Source: Pedobacter sp. PAMC26386
GTDB taxonomy: Bacteria; Bacteroidota; Bacteroidia; Sphingobacteriales; Sphingobacteriaceae
Length of the DNA stretch: 64,000 nucleotides
Assembly: GCA_014302835.1 (NCBI GenBank)
Contig: CP060294.1
Location: 930,001 to 994,000 of the forward strand
Reading direction: 5' to 3'
In this document: positions 54,039 through 63,401 of the stretch, in pieces
Layout: each line of letters begins with the position of its first letter
How positions within the stretch are numbered: the first letter of the stretch is position 1
The notes under the pieces: generated by a model
What the model was told of the DNA's origin: nothing
Database searches by the model: none
The model's input: the letters and a program-made list of their open reading frames with translations, nothing else
Position numbers and translations under genes: made by a program

Positions 54039-55370
54039 ATGGCAGATCAGTTTACAACTCCATTTTATAACCAACTGGTTGCTGAGTTTGAAAACGCCCC
54101 AAAAGGTGAAGAGACTAACAGTGAGCTGTTAAAATCAAGAGAAGATGCTTTTGAGCTTTTTAAAGCTAAGGGTTTTCCTACCTCAAAAGACGAAGATTGG
54201 AAATTTACTAATCTGACTCCATTTTTAACGGATACATTTTCTCTGACTACCGGTAAGGTGGATCAGGATCAGGTTAAAAACGCAGTGAACGCAGCGGTTA
54301 TACCCGGTTTGGATGCCTGGATGCTGGTTTTACTGAATGGTGAAGTTCAATTCGATTTATCTGTTTTGCCTGAGGCGGATCAGTTTAATGTACAGCCTTT
54401 AGAAGAGGTGATTTCTACGGAAGTTTATAAAAATTACATTACTTGTAAAGAAGCAGAAGGTAATAGAATGTATGCGCTGAATGCCGCATTCTTTACGAAT
54501 GGATATTTTCTGGAAGTTCCGAAAAATATAGTCGTAAATAAACCAGTACAAATTATTCATTTGTATACAGCAGCTGAAAACATGTTTTTTCAGCCACGCC
54601 ATCTAATTATTGTGAATGAAAATGCAAAGGCTGAACTGATTGAAGTCTCTGTCTCCCTTGGAAATGCACAACGCGTATTAATGAACAGTGTTTCGCAGGT
54701 GACAGTTAAAGAAAATGCAAACTTGATTCAGTATACTATTCAGGATAATGCTGCAGAGGACAGGTTAATTAATTATAACCATGTTACTCAGGAGCGTAGC
54801 AGTCGTTATGATAACTTCACATTTAACTTACCAGGCGCTGAACTGATACGTAATAACCTGGAAATCGTCTTGAACGGGACTGCTACGGAGACTCATTTAT
54901 TAGGTTTATACCTGGTAGCTGGCCATCAGTTGACAGACAACCATACTGCAATACACCATAGATTCCCGCATTGTGATAGTAATGAGATCTATAAAGGTGT
55001 CTTATTGGACAAAGGGAAAGCCGTATTTAACGGGAAAGTATTTGTAGAGCGTCCGGCTCAGAAAACCAATGCTTTTCAGCAAAATAATAATCTTTTGCTG
55101 AGTGATAAGGCACAGGTGTTTGCTAAACCTCAGTTAGAAATTTTTGCGGATGATGTAAAATGCAGCCATGGTTGTACAGTTGGACAGTTTGATCCTGAAT
55201 CATTGTTCTATCTGCAATCCAGAGGGATATCTGAAGAATCTGCGCGTAAATTATTGGTAGAAGCATTTATGTTTGATGTTACTCAGAAGATTGAAAATGA
55301 GGTGGTTAAGGGTTATGTGCAATCTTTAATTTACAAAAAGATGGAGAATTCATTAGCAACAATCATTTAA
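54039..55370 (+). CDS. sufD: Fe-S assembly protein SufD
   Basis: 443 residues. SufD is a SufB paralogue in the SufBC2D scaffold. Recognisable parts are SKDEDWKFTNLTPFL near the N-terminus, the beta-helix core and the C-terminal conserved block (DVKCSHGCTVGQFDPESLFYLQSRG), with the His and Cys that face SufB. Gene order B-C-D is kept. Confidence 0.95.
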   Translation: MADQFTTPFYNQLVAEFENAPKGEETNSELLKSREDAFELFKAKGFPTSKDEDWKFTNLTPFLTDTFSLTTGKVDQDQVKNAVNAAVIPGLDAWMLVLLNGEVQFDLSVLPEADQFNVQPLEEVISTEVYKNYITCKEAEGNRMYALNAAFFTNGYFLEVPKNIVVNKPVQIIHLYTAAENMFFQPRHLIIVNENAKAELIEVSVSLGNAQRVLMNSVSQVTVKENANLIQYTIQDNAAEDRLINYNHVTQERSSRYDNFTFNLPGAELIRNNLEIVLNGTATETHLLGLYLVAGHQLTDNHTAIHHRFPHCDSNEIYKGVLLDKGKAVFNGKVFVERPAQKTNAFQQNNNLLLSDKAQVFAKPQLEIFADDVKCSHGCTVGQFDPESLFYLQSRGISEESARKLLVEAFMFDVTQKIENEVVKGYVQSLIYKKMENSLATII

Positions 55371-55382
55371 AAAGGAGTGGAA

Positions 55383-56606
55383 ATGGGCAGATCAATAGCA
55401 GAAAATATCAGAGAAGACTTTCCTATACTGAATACCAAGGTATATGGTAAAGATTTAGTTTATCTTGATAATGCAGCAACCACACAAAAACCTTTGTTGG
55501 TTTTAGCTGCTGTAGAGGATTATTATAAGACTTGCAACAGTAATGTACACCGTGGTGTTCACCTGCTTAGCCAGCAGGCTACGGCGGCCTATGAGGAAGC
55601 GCGTCAAAAGGTAAGTAAGTTCTTAAATGCTGCTTTTAGCCATGAAGTTATTTTCACTAAGGGTACAACTGATGGGATTAACCTTGTTGCCTCTTCGTTT
55701 GGAAAGAAATTTCTTCATGCGGGAGATAGTATTCTGGTTTCTGCTATGGAGCACCATTCAAATATTGTGCCCTGGCAGATGATCTGTGAGGAAAGAGGGG
55801 CAACTTTAAAAGTCATCCCTATGGATGAAAATGGTGTCTTACAACTCGATGCTTTATCAGCACTTTTAGATGAAAGTGTGAAACTGGTATCGGTTACTTA
55901 TGTTTCAAATTCTTTAGGAACAATTAATCCGGTCAGAGAAATCATTAAACAGGCGCATGCGAAAAATATTCCTGTAATGTTAGATGCTGCACAAGCTGTG
56001 CAACATTTACCCATAGATGTACAGGAACTGGATGTTGACTTTCTTGCTTTTTCCGGACATAAAATTTACGGGCCTACTGGAATAGGTGTGCTTTATGGGA
56101 AAGAAAAATGGTTGAACCTGATCCCTCCTTATCAGGGCGGAGGCGATATGATTAAAACGGTGACCTTCGGGAAAACTATTTATAATGATTTACCTTATAA
56201 GTTTGAAGCCGGTACACCAGATATTTGCGGAGCAATTGGATTAGGTGCGGCCATTGATTATGTCAATGCGATCGGTCTGGAAGCAATTCAGGAAAAGGAG
56301 CATGAATTATTAAACTATGCACTGGAACAATTGGCTGAGATTCCTAATCTGAAGTTTATTGGTAAAGCAGAGCAGCGTGCCAGTGTGATTTCATTCCTAA
56401 TTGATGGGGTACATCCATATGATTTAGGTGAATTACTGGACAAACAAGGCATAGCTATCCGTACTGGTCACCATTGTACAGAACCAATTATGGATTTCTT
56501 TGGTATACCTGGTACATGCCGTGCTTCTTTTGCTTTTTACAATACCCGTGCAGAAGTGGATTTACTGGTAGCAGGAATAAAGAGAGCTGCCACTATACTC
56601 ATTTAA
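55383..56606 (+). CDS. sufS: Cysteine desulfurase SufS
   Basis: 407 residues from ATG 55383, which sits 5 bp after AAAGGAG; the GTG at 55377 lies inside this ribosome-binding site. PLP enzyme that takes sulfur from cysteine. Lys227 in FSGHKIYGP binds PLP, His-rich MEHHSNIVPW stacks on the cofactor, and Cys365 in RTGHHCTEP is the persulfide residue. The short loop near this Cys marks the group II (SufS) type, which needs SufE, encoded next. Confidence 0.96.
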   Translation: MGRSIAENIREDFPILNTKVYGKDLVYLDNAATTQKPLLVLAAVEDYYKTCNSNVHRGVHLLSQQATAAYEEARQKVSKFLNAAFSHEVIFTKGTTDGINLVASSFGKKFLHAGDSILVSAMEHHSNIVPWQMICEERGATLKVIPMDENGVLQLDALSALLDESVKLVSVTYVSNSLGTINPVREIIKQAHAKNIPVMLDAAQAVQHLPIDVQELDVDFLAFSGHKIYGPTGIGVLYGKEKWLNLIPPYQGGGDMIKTVTFGKTIYNDLPYKFEAGTPDICGAIGLGAAIDYVNAIGLEAIQEKEHELLNYALEQLAEIPNLKFIGKAEQRASVISFLIDGVHPYDLGELLDKQGIAIRTGHHCTEPIMDFFGIPGTCRASFAFYNTRAEVDLLVAGIKRAATILI

Positions 56607-56615
56607 TTTTTACAG

Positions 56616-57035
56616 ATGACGATTAACGAACAACAGGACGAGATTATTGAGGAGTTTGAGCTTTTCTCAGACTGGATGGATAAATATGAGAATATCATTG
56701 ATATGGGAAAAGATCTTCCCCTGATTGATGAAAAATATAAGATCCCTGAAAACCTGATTAAGGGATGTCAATCAAGTGTTTGGCTGCATCCTGAATTTAA
56801 GGATGGTAAAATCTGGTTTACTGCCGATAGTGATGCTATAATTACTAAAGGACTGATTAGTATGATGGTATTAGTTTTATCTGGCCATACGCCACAGGAG
56901 ATAGTTGATGCAGATTTATATTTTATAAATACAATAGGCTTACAAAATCATTTATCGCCTAATCGTTCTAATGGATTATTGTCGATGTTAAAACAAATGA
57001 AAATGTATGCCCTGGCTTATAAATCGCAGGGTTAA
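56616..57035 (+). CDS. sufE: Sulfur acceptor SufE
   Basis: 139 residues. SufE takes persulfide from SufS and passes it to SufB. The active Cys lies in IKGCQSSVWL (about residue 52), and the C-terminal half shows the family block SNGLLSMLKQMKMYA. It lies 9 bp after sufS. Confidence 0.95.
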   Translation: MTINEQQDEIIEEFELFSDWMDKYENIIDMGKDLPLIDEKYKIPENLIKGCQSSVWLHPEFKDGKIWFTADSDAIITKGLISMMVLVLSGHTPQEIVDADLYFINTIGLQNHLSPNRSNGLLSMLKQMKMYALAYKSQG

Positions 57036-57047
57036 AAACGGACGATT

Positions 57048-57359
57048 ATGAATGAACCATTGTTGAGAGATAAAATTGAAGAGGTATTGCATACCATCTT
57101 TGATCCGGAATTGCCGGTCAATATTTTCGAATTGGGTCTGATCTATAAGATTGAGATGCTGGAGAATAACAGCGTGCATATTTATATGACTTTAACCGCA
57201 CCTGCATGTCCGGCTGCGGGTGAGATTTTAGGTGAGGTAGAGACTAAGGTGAAAGCTATTGAGGGCATTAACGAAGTTGAAGTACGGCTTACATTTGATC
57301 CGCCATGGGATAGAAGTATGATGAGTGATGAAGCTAAATTAGAATTAGGATTTTTATAA
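57048..57359 (+). CDS. SufT-like DUF59/MIP18 Fe-S assembly factor
   Basis: 103 residues. The DUF59 fold is plain from FDPELPVNIFELGLIYKI, the conserved Cys in TLTAPACPAAGE and the closing FDPPWDRSMMSDEAKLELG. Proteins of this group help to mature Fe-S proteins, especially under demand. It lies between sufE and the regulator and shares TAATG with the latter, so translation is coupled. Confidence 0.93.
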   Translation: MNEPLLRDKIEEVLHTIFDPELPVNIFELGLIYKIEMLENNSVHIYMTLTAPACPAAGEILGEVETKVKAIEGINEVEVRLTFDPPWDRSMMSDEAKLELGFL

Positions 57360-57994
57360 TGGAAAGTAAAGTGCCATTTCGGGAAGGTGCTGTGAATCTG
57401 CTGAAAACCAGCGGACCACAGTCTCTGTTATCGCTTGCCAGGGAGTTGAAGGTGACGGTAGAGGGTGCGCGTTTCCAAATGCTCCGCTTAGAAAAAGAAG
57501 GCCTGGTAACTTCAAGTAAAACGGTAACAGGAAGGGGGAGACCACAACAGCTATGGTCGTTGACTCATATGGGGCAATCACGCTTTCCTGATACGCATGC
57601 GGCATTGACTGTGAAGCTTATGGAAGTGATGAAGGAATTGTTGGGTGAGGGTGCCGTTTCACAATTGATTACTGCAAATGGCGAAAAAGGAACCAACAAG
57701 TATCTGAAAGAACTGGATGGTGTTCATGATCTGGAAAAAAGGATTAATAGTTTTGTCTCTATCCGGACAAAAGAAGGGTATATGGCCCAGGTCATCAAAG
57801 ATGAAGAAGGATTTATTTTTATAGAAAACCATTGTCCGATAGGTGCTGCAGCTCATGCAAATCCTGCAATATGCAGTGCTGAATTTAAAACACTGCAAAC
57901 TGTTATTGGTGAAAATGTACCTATCAAAAGGATAGAGTATATCGTTGACGGAGGCAGAAGATGTGCTTATCGTATTTCTGCCGAAAAATCATAA
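57359..57994 (+). CDS. SufR-like Fe-S-sensing transcriptional regulator
   Basis: 211 residues. An N-terminal winged helix (about 10-75; LLSLARELKVTVEGARFQML, GRGRPQQLW) is followed by a helical dimer part and a Cys region. Cys159 (ENHCP), Cys172 (AICSAEF) and Cys202 (GRRCAYRI) are spaced as three of the four Cys of cyanobacterial SufR (C-x12-C-x13-C-x14-C); the third position is Asn186. The protein should bind a 4Fe-4S cluster and repress suf when clusters are plentiful. Unusually it is the last gene of the operon it would control, overlapping the DUF59 gene. The palindrome at the promoter is its likely site. Confidence 0.8.
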   Translation: MESKVPFREGAVNLLKTSGPQSLLSLARELKVTVEGARFQMLRLEKEGLVTSSKTVTGRGRPQQLWSLTHMGQSRFPDTHAALTVKLMEVMKELLGEGAVSQLITANGEKGTNKYLKELDGVHDLEKRINSFVSIRTKEGYMAQVIKDEEGFIFIENHCPIGAAAHANPAICSAEFKTLQTVIGENVPIKRIEYIVDGGRRCAYRISAEKS

Positions 57995-57995
57995 T

Positions 57996-60197
57996 TTATT
58001 CATATTTAAGTGCATCTGCTGCATTTGCTTTGGCTACTTTGAAGCTTTGTATGCTCACGGTCAGTAAAGCAATAGCAATAGACAGGATTGCTGCAGTGAG
58101 GAAAGGCCAGACGGTTAGACCAGCACTGTAATCATATTTTTGAAGCCAGTTATGACATAAAACATAAGCTGCCGGGAAGGCAATTATATTGGATAGGAAG
58201 ACAAGCTTGATAAAATCCTTATTGAGTAATATCAGAATACTTTTTAAATCAGCGCCCAGTACTTTCCTGATACTAATTTCTTTGTTGCGTTGCTCTGCCA
58301 TATATAAAGCTAGCCCTAGTAAGCCCAGGCAGGAAATAAGTATTGCAAAACCACCAAAGAGATTGGATAAAATACTTAGTAGTTTTTCATTTATCAGCTT
58401 TTCATCCATTGTTTGTGAAATAAATTGCAGATCGGGAGGAAAGGCAGGATTGAGTTGCTGATTAATTTTTTTGATAGATTGAACGGCTGTACTCAAAGAT
58501 TGATGAGGGTTGAGTCTGAGTAGTAATACACTGGTCTGGGTCAGGTTCACATAAAAAACAGTCGGAACAGATTTATTACCCCAGGCTTCATTTGAATAAT
58601 CCTCTACGATACCGATGATCTTGACTGGTGGATTCTCAGCCCATCTGATTACAGTTCCAACCGGATTTTTGAGAGACATTACATTTGCTGCAGCTCGGTT
58701 CAGGAGGATAGAAGTAGAAGTGTCAGCTTTGAATTCAGGGGAGAAATCTCTTCCCATTAAGATCTTAGCCCCAGTAGTTTTAGAAAAACCAAAGCCGGTA
58801 CTCCGGTAATCAAATAAAGTATTGTCATTGACGGATTTTCCCGGCCATATTAAGTCGCTTGTCATACTTCCGCCTTCGGTAAATGGGCCCGAAAATTCTG
58901 TTGCGGAAATTACTGATCCCGAACTGATGAGCCCTTTTTTAAATAACTCCAATTTCTCAGTTTTTGTTAATTCCCCTTCAATATCCAGTTGGACAAGATT
59001 ATTCTGATCAAAACCCATAGGCTTGTTTTTCATAAATTGAATTTGTGTGTAAATCACAATGGCGCAGATAATCATGCAGATGGAGAGACTGAATTGCACA
59101 ATGACAAGAACCTGACGGATAGAGAGTGATCCTTTTCCTACGGTCCCATTTAATACCTTGATTGGTGTAAAGGATGATAAATAGAATGCAGGATAACTTC
59201 CGGCAAGTAATCCGGTAAATAAAATGAGCAATATCAGAAAAGACCAGAATATCGGTGAATGATAAAGAAGCTGCATGTGTATATTGAGAATTCCGTTAAA
59301 ATAGGGGAGGGAATATTCTACCATTGCAAAAGCAACGAACATGGAAATTGTAGAAAGCAGTAGAGATTCCATCAAAAACTGCCCTGCCAGTGTACTTCTC
59401 TTTGCACCAAGTACTTTACGGACTCCTACTTCTTTTTTGCGTTTTTCTGACCTGGCTGTGGAGAGGTTCATGTAATTGATACTGGCAATGATTAATACGC
59501 TAAAAGCCAGTAAAATAAATAGTTTTACCTGGTCAATTCTTCCTCCGGCAGGCTTTCCATTTTCAAATTCATTATATAAATGATACTTGCTGAATGGGAA
59601 AAGAAAAGATTCATTAGTTACAGTTTTATCATTTGATTTGAGCAACTTTCTGAGGGAAGCATCTATGTTGGCAAAATTTTTAGATGCTTTTAACTTAAAA
59701 ACAGTCTTAATGGTAATACTACCCCAGCTATCTTGGAAATGGTCGGGGTTTTCCAGTACATAAAAATTCCAGTTTTGTAAGGCTTCAAATTGAAAAGTTT
59801 GATTTCCGGGAGGGTTTTCAATGACACCGCTAACTTTTAACTGTCTTCTATTATCCCATTTAAGTGTTTGACCAATAGGATTGATGTTGCCAAAAAGTTT
59901 CTTTGCGGAAGAGGTCGTGAGTACAATCGAATTGGGTTCTGTTAAGGCCTTTTCTGCGATTCTGTTCGTGGTGTAATCTTCAGTTTTTAGCTGTCCATTA
60001 ATAACTAGGTTTGTTTTTACAAAATAAATGCGATCTATATCCTTAAACTGCTTATCATAACTCCATTCATAATTAACATAAAGAAGCAACAGGAGGCAGC
60101 AAGCTAATCCAATGGAAAGCCCGCCAATATTAATTAACGAAAACCCTTTATTCTTTAATAAATTCCTTCTGGCTATTTTTAAATTAAGCAGTAACAT
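57996..60197 (-). CDS. MacB/FtsX-type ABC transporter permease
   Basis: 733 residues. Two tandem MacB-FtsX modules are visible: an N-terminal helix (about 17-42), periplasmic MacB core, three helices with the KEVGVRKVLGA motif before them (about 255-345), a second core from about 375, and a C-terminal FtsX set after KEISIRKVLGA (about 635-730). No ATPase is encoded with it. Bacteroidota hold many such permeases, proposed to export peptides or lipoproteins or to signal stress. It is convergent with the SufR-like gene, with a single base between the two stops. Confidence 0.9.
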   Translation of the reverse strand: MLLLNLKIARRNLLKNKGFSLINIGGLSIGLACCLLLLLYVNYEWSYDKQFKDIDRIYFVKTNLVINGQLKTEDYTTNRIAEKALTEPNSIVLTTSSAKKLFGNINPIGQTLKWDNRRQLKVSGVIENPPGNQTFQFEALQNWNFYVLENPDHFQDSWGSITIKTVFKLKASKNFANIDASLRKLLKSNDKTVTNESFLFPFSKYHLYNEFENGKPAGGRIDQVKLFILLAFSVLIIASINYMNLSTARSEKRKKEVGVRKVLGAKRSTLAGQFLMESLLLSTISMFVAFAMVEYSLPYFNGILNIHMQLLYHSPIFWSFLILLILFTGLLAGSYPAFYLSSFTPIKVLNGTVGKGSLSIRQVLVIVQFSLSICMIICAIVIYTQIQFMKNKPMGFDQNNLVQLDIEGELTKTEKLELFKKGLISSGSVISATEFSGPFTEGGSMTSDLIWPGKSVNDNTLFDYRSTGFGFSKTTGAKILMGRDFSPEFKADTSTSILLNRAAANVMSLKNPVGTVIRWAENPPVKIIGIVEDYSNEAWGNKSVPTVFYVNLTQTSVLLLRLNPHQSLSTAVQSIKKINQQLNPAFPPDLQFISQTMDEKLINEKLLSILSNLFGGFAILISCLGLLGLALYMAEQRNKEISIRKVLGADLKSILILLNKDFIKLVFLSNIIAFPAAYVLCHNWLQKYDYSAGLTVWPFLTAAILSIAIALLTVSIQSFKVAKANAADALKYE

Positions 60198-60407
60198 ACA
60201 TCACAATTTAGCTTAAATTGACTAATTATATGCCAGTATGCTTTTATTTGTTAATGCATTGTTTATCAGTACGTTGTTTTTGTTTGCTTGTCTGTGTCGT
60301 TCGTTATCGGACAAAATGTGTGCGTAAATGTACAATGTGAGTGTATTTTTTTATAAATTTCACCGTTAGGGGAATTGTTTTTAACCAAATATATTAAAGC
60401 GCTCGAA

Positions 60408-63401
60408 ATGTCAGAATTTGTTGTAGACTCGTTTTTACTTGTTAGATCACCAGCTTATAGCTATGAGGACTTTAATGAGATATTTTTACGGCAGGTATTA
60501 AAAACAGATTTCTTTAGGGCAAGTTTGTTTTTTGCCAGCCGGATATTGTATCTGGAGCTGAAGAAAAAGGATTTTGAATATGATCAGTTTAGTGAGCATG
60601 CTAAATTAACGCTCTGGAAATATTTAAACAGGATGTGTTTCAGGGCTTTACCATATGGGTTATTTTCTTCATTTTCTTTGGCGAAGTGGACGTCGGAGCA
60701 AGATAATCCATTGTGTTTTAATGGGCGAGGTGGATTAACCGCTATCCCTGATTTTGTGACCACGCTGGATTATATCAATACTTTAAACGTACAAGACTTA
60801 CCATCTATTCTATATTATACTAATAATTCGATGTATGAGGTAGCAGGAGAGTTGTATTTTGTTAGTCAGGCTTATTCTGAGCAGGATAAGCATGTTATTG
60901 TACATTTGAAAGTAATTCCGGGTTTGAAAAAATTGTTAAAATTTATTGACCAGGGACAGACAAAAGAGGCAATTCTTAATTATTTGGCGAAGCAATATGG
61001 GGAAGATGCTGGTGCAGAGGATTATTTTAATCAATTGGTTGAGGGCCAGGTAATCGTTTCAGAGCTGATGCCAAATGTTACCGGTATATTATATAATGAA
61101 AGATGTCTGGCTTTATTGAAAGCATATCCTCAGCTTAATTTGGATGGTCTAAAAACCTTTTCTATCCCGATCAATGATCAAAGTAGCTCATTTCCTGGCC
61201 TTCTTACCCATATTGATGAGCTCAATCGTCGGAACGAAGAGCGGGCCCCTTATAGTTTATACCAGCGCGGAATTTCTGGCGGGTTAAATAATGAGGTTCA
61301 TCCTGAGTTTATCTCACTGATTAAAAATTTGGACAAGTTAACTGCAGATCGGAGTGAGGAAGTGATGAATGCATTTAAGACTGCCTTCAAAAAGAAATAT
61401 GACAGGCGTGAAGTTCCATTAATGGAAGTGATGGATCCAGGAGTTGGTATTGGATATGATAACTTAACTTCGGGTTTTCATAAAGAGAAGGAAGAATTTA
61501 CAGAGGGTTTGAGGACGCGGAAGGAACCAGAAATTAAGATGGAATGGAGGGAGGCAGAAAGAATGATCTTTAAGAAATGGAATAACCTTTCAAAGTCAGG
61601 GGTAGGGAAAATCGTGCTGACCCAGGAGGATATTGATTTACTGCCCGAAAGTAAGTCTTTATTGCCACCCGGCATGTCCATTTTATATAAAAATGTTGAC
61701 CAGGAATTGTGGATAGATCAGATTAGTGGTGTATCAGGAATAGAGTTAGGGGCAAGGTTTGGTGTTCCCAATGTGGTTATTGAGCAACAGCTTAGAAATA
61801 TATGTGAACAGGGGATGTCCTTGAATGATGATTTTATATTTGCTGAAATTGCTTTTTCACCTGCTGATAAGACTTCAAATATCAAGCAAAGAGGGCATTT
61901 CTATCCTTATGAAATTCCTATACTGACACATTCAACCCGCTCAGAAGAAAAATCGATAAAATTGAATGATTTGGTTATATCTATGAGTAATGATACCGTC
62001 TTATTAAGATCAGTTAAGCTCAATAAATATGTTATACCAAGGCTTTCTTCTGCTTATAATATTCGGCTTACAACGATTCCAGCATTTAGATTTCTTTGCG
62101 ACTTACAACGTCAGGGAGTTAAATCAAATTTGGCTTTTTCTCTTGAACGGCTTTTTCCAGGTTTGGATTATTACCCACGTGTACAGTTAGGTAGGGCTAT
62201 ACTATCCCCCGCAAAGTGGATTTTAGATGAAACTAAAATTAAGAAGATAGTGGCGGGGCACAATCAGGGTCTTCAGGAGGAATTGCAGCTGCCACCATAT
62301 TTTAGCTGGAATGAAAGAGATAATTTTCTTGTCTTTAACGGTGCTCATCAGGATGATCTGGATATGTTTAAGAAATGTATCAGAAACAAGAAGTCGGTCA
62401 CATTAGAAGAATATGTTTTTCCTGAATGCTCAGACCTCCATAATACAATTAAAAAAGCTTATGCAAGCCAATATATAGCTTGTGTGGTTAATCAATCTAA
62501 ATCGTACGCTCCACCTCAGCCAATGGCTGGTATAATCGGGAATACTAAAAAGCTAAAAACCAAACGTGCATTTTTTTTGGAAGATGAATGGTTATATCTT
62601 AAGTTGTATGCACATGATTCATTAATGGATGGTATTTTAATTCATATTATTTTGCCACTTCTTCGAAAGTATAAAGAGAATAATCCTGGATTTAAATGGT
62701 TTTTTATTAGATACAATGATCCAGATCATCATATAAGGTTAAGATTTTTTATGGCTGAAAAATCGGCTCATAATTTATTGACTGAGCTCAAAGGAAAATT
62801 AAAACCCTTGTATCAATCAGGAAAAATATCTGAGGTTTTGCTGGATACTTATCAAAGGGAGCTGGAAAGATATTCCGCAGAGTTAATAGATGAAATAGAA
62901 TCTATATTCTATAAGGATAGTGAGTATATTCTCAATGAATTATATGAAAATGGATCAGAAACGCGATTTAAATTAAACTTTGCGGTGCATTCTGCATTGC
63001 AGATGGTAAAGTGCTTTATTCACGATAAAAAGCAGCGTCTGGAGTTTTTCAATTCTGTTTTAGCCAGCTTTTCAATAGAGTTTAATAGTGGCGATAAAGA
63101 AATTACACGTAAAATGGATCTGAGGTACAGAAGGTTTCGGGCTGAGTTGATTGAAAATGAGCAGTTTTACAGGCAGATAAATAATAAGAACTATCTGCAT
63201 TTGAATCAATTACTGATTGCAATTAATGAGAAAATATCAAATTGGAAATCTGCAGATAAGCGAAGCCTGATTTCGAGTTTGATACATATGCATATGAACA
63301 GAATATTTGAAAACGATCCTCGCGCTTATGAATATCTTGCCTATCACTTTATGAAAAAGCACCAGGATTATCTCAATTATACTACTAACGATGAGTTTTA
63401 A
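60408..63401 (+). CDS. Class I lanthipeptide dehydratase (LanB-like)
   Basis: 997 residues from ATG 60408 (MSEFVVDSFLLVRSPAY); a TTG 33 bp upstream is weaker. The N-terminal glutamylation domain (about 1-690) shows LWKYLNRMCFRALPYGLFSSFSLAKW, the hallmark of LanB proteins; the C-terminal elimination domain of the thiopeptide/SpaB_C type starts about 735 (DEWLYLKLYAHDSLMDGIL, WFFIRYNDPDHHIRLRFFM). Full-length LanB dehydrates Ser and Thr of a precursor using Glu-tRNA. No cyclase or precursor gene is seen between here and the window edge, so partners must lie elsewhere or past 64 kb. Confidence 0.9.
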   Translation: MSEFVVDSFLLVRSPAYSYEDFNEIFLRQVLKTDFFRASLFFASRILYLELKKKDFEYDQFSEHAKLTLWKYLNRMCFRALPYGLFSSFSLAKWTSEQDNPLCFNGRGGLTAIPDFVTTLDYINTLNVQDLPSILYYTNNSMYEVAGELYFVSQAYSEQDKHVIVHLKVIPGLKKLLKFIDQGQTKEAILNYLAKQYGEDAGAEDYFNQLVEGQVIVSELMPNVTGILYNERCLALLKAYPQLNLDGLKTFSIPINDQSSSFPGLLTHIDELNRRNEERAPYSLYQRGISGGLNNEVHPEFISLIKNLDKLTADRSEEVMNAFKTAFKKKYDRREVPLMEVMDPGVGIGYDNLTSGFHKEKEEFTEGLRTRKEPEIKMEWREAERMIFKKWNNLSKSGVGKIVLTQEDIDLLPESKSLLPPGMSILYKNVDQELWIDQISGVSGIELGARFGVPNVVIEQQLRNICEQGMSLNDDFIFAEIAFSPADKTSNIKQRGHFYPYEIPILTHSTRSEEKSIKLNDLVISMSNDTVLLRSVKLNKYVIPRLSSAYNIRLTTIPAFRFLCDLQRQGVKSNLAFSLERLFPGLDYYPRVQLGRAILSPAKWILDETKIKKIVAGHNQGLQEELQLPPYFSWNERDNFLVFNGAHQDDLDMFKKCIRNKKSVTLEEYVFPECSDLHNTIKKAYASQYIACVVNQSKSYAPPQPMAGIIGNTKKLKTKRAFFLEDEWLYLKLYAHDSLMDGILIHIILPLLRKYKENNPGFKWFFIRYNDPDHHIRLRFFMAEKSAHNLLTELKGKLKPLYQSGKISEVLLDTYQRELERYSAELIDEIESIFYKDSEYILNELYENGSETRFKLNFAVHSALQMVKCFIHDKKQRLEFFNSVLASFSIEFNSGDKEITRKMDLRYRRFRAELIENEQFYRQINNKNYLHLNQLLIAINEKISNWKSADKRSLISSLIHMHMNRIFENDPRAYEYLAYHFMKKHQDYLNYTTNDEF

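Noticed and set aside
60230..60328. 32-residue Cys-rich frame before lanB as a lanthipeptide precursor
   Set aside because: It has six Cys but almost no Ser or Thr to dehydrate, no leader motif and no ribosome-binding site; the Cys come from TGT in AT-rich DNA.
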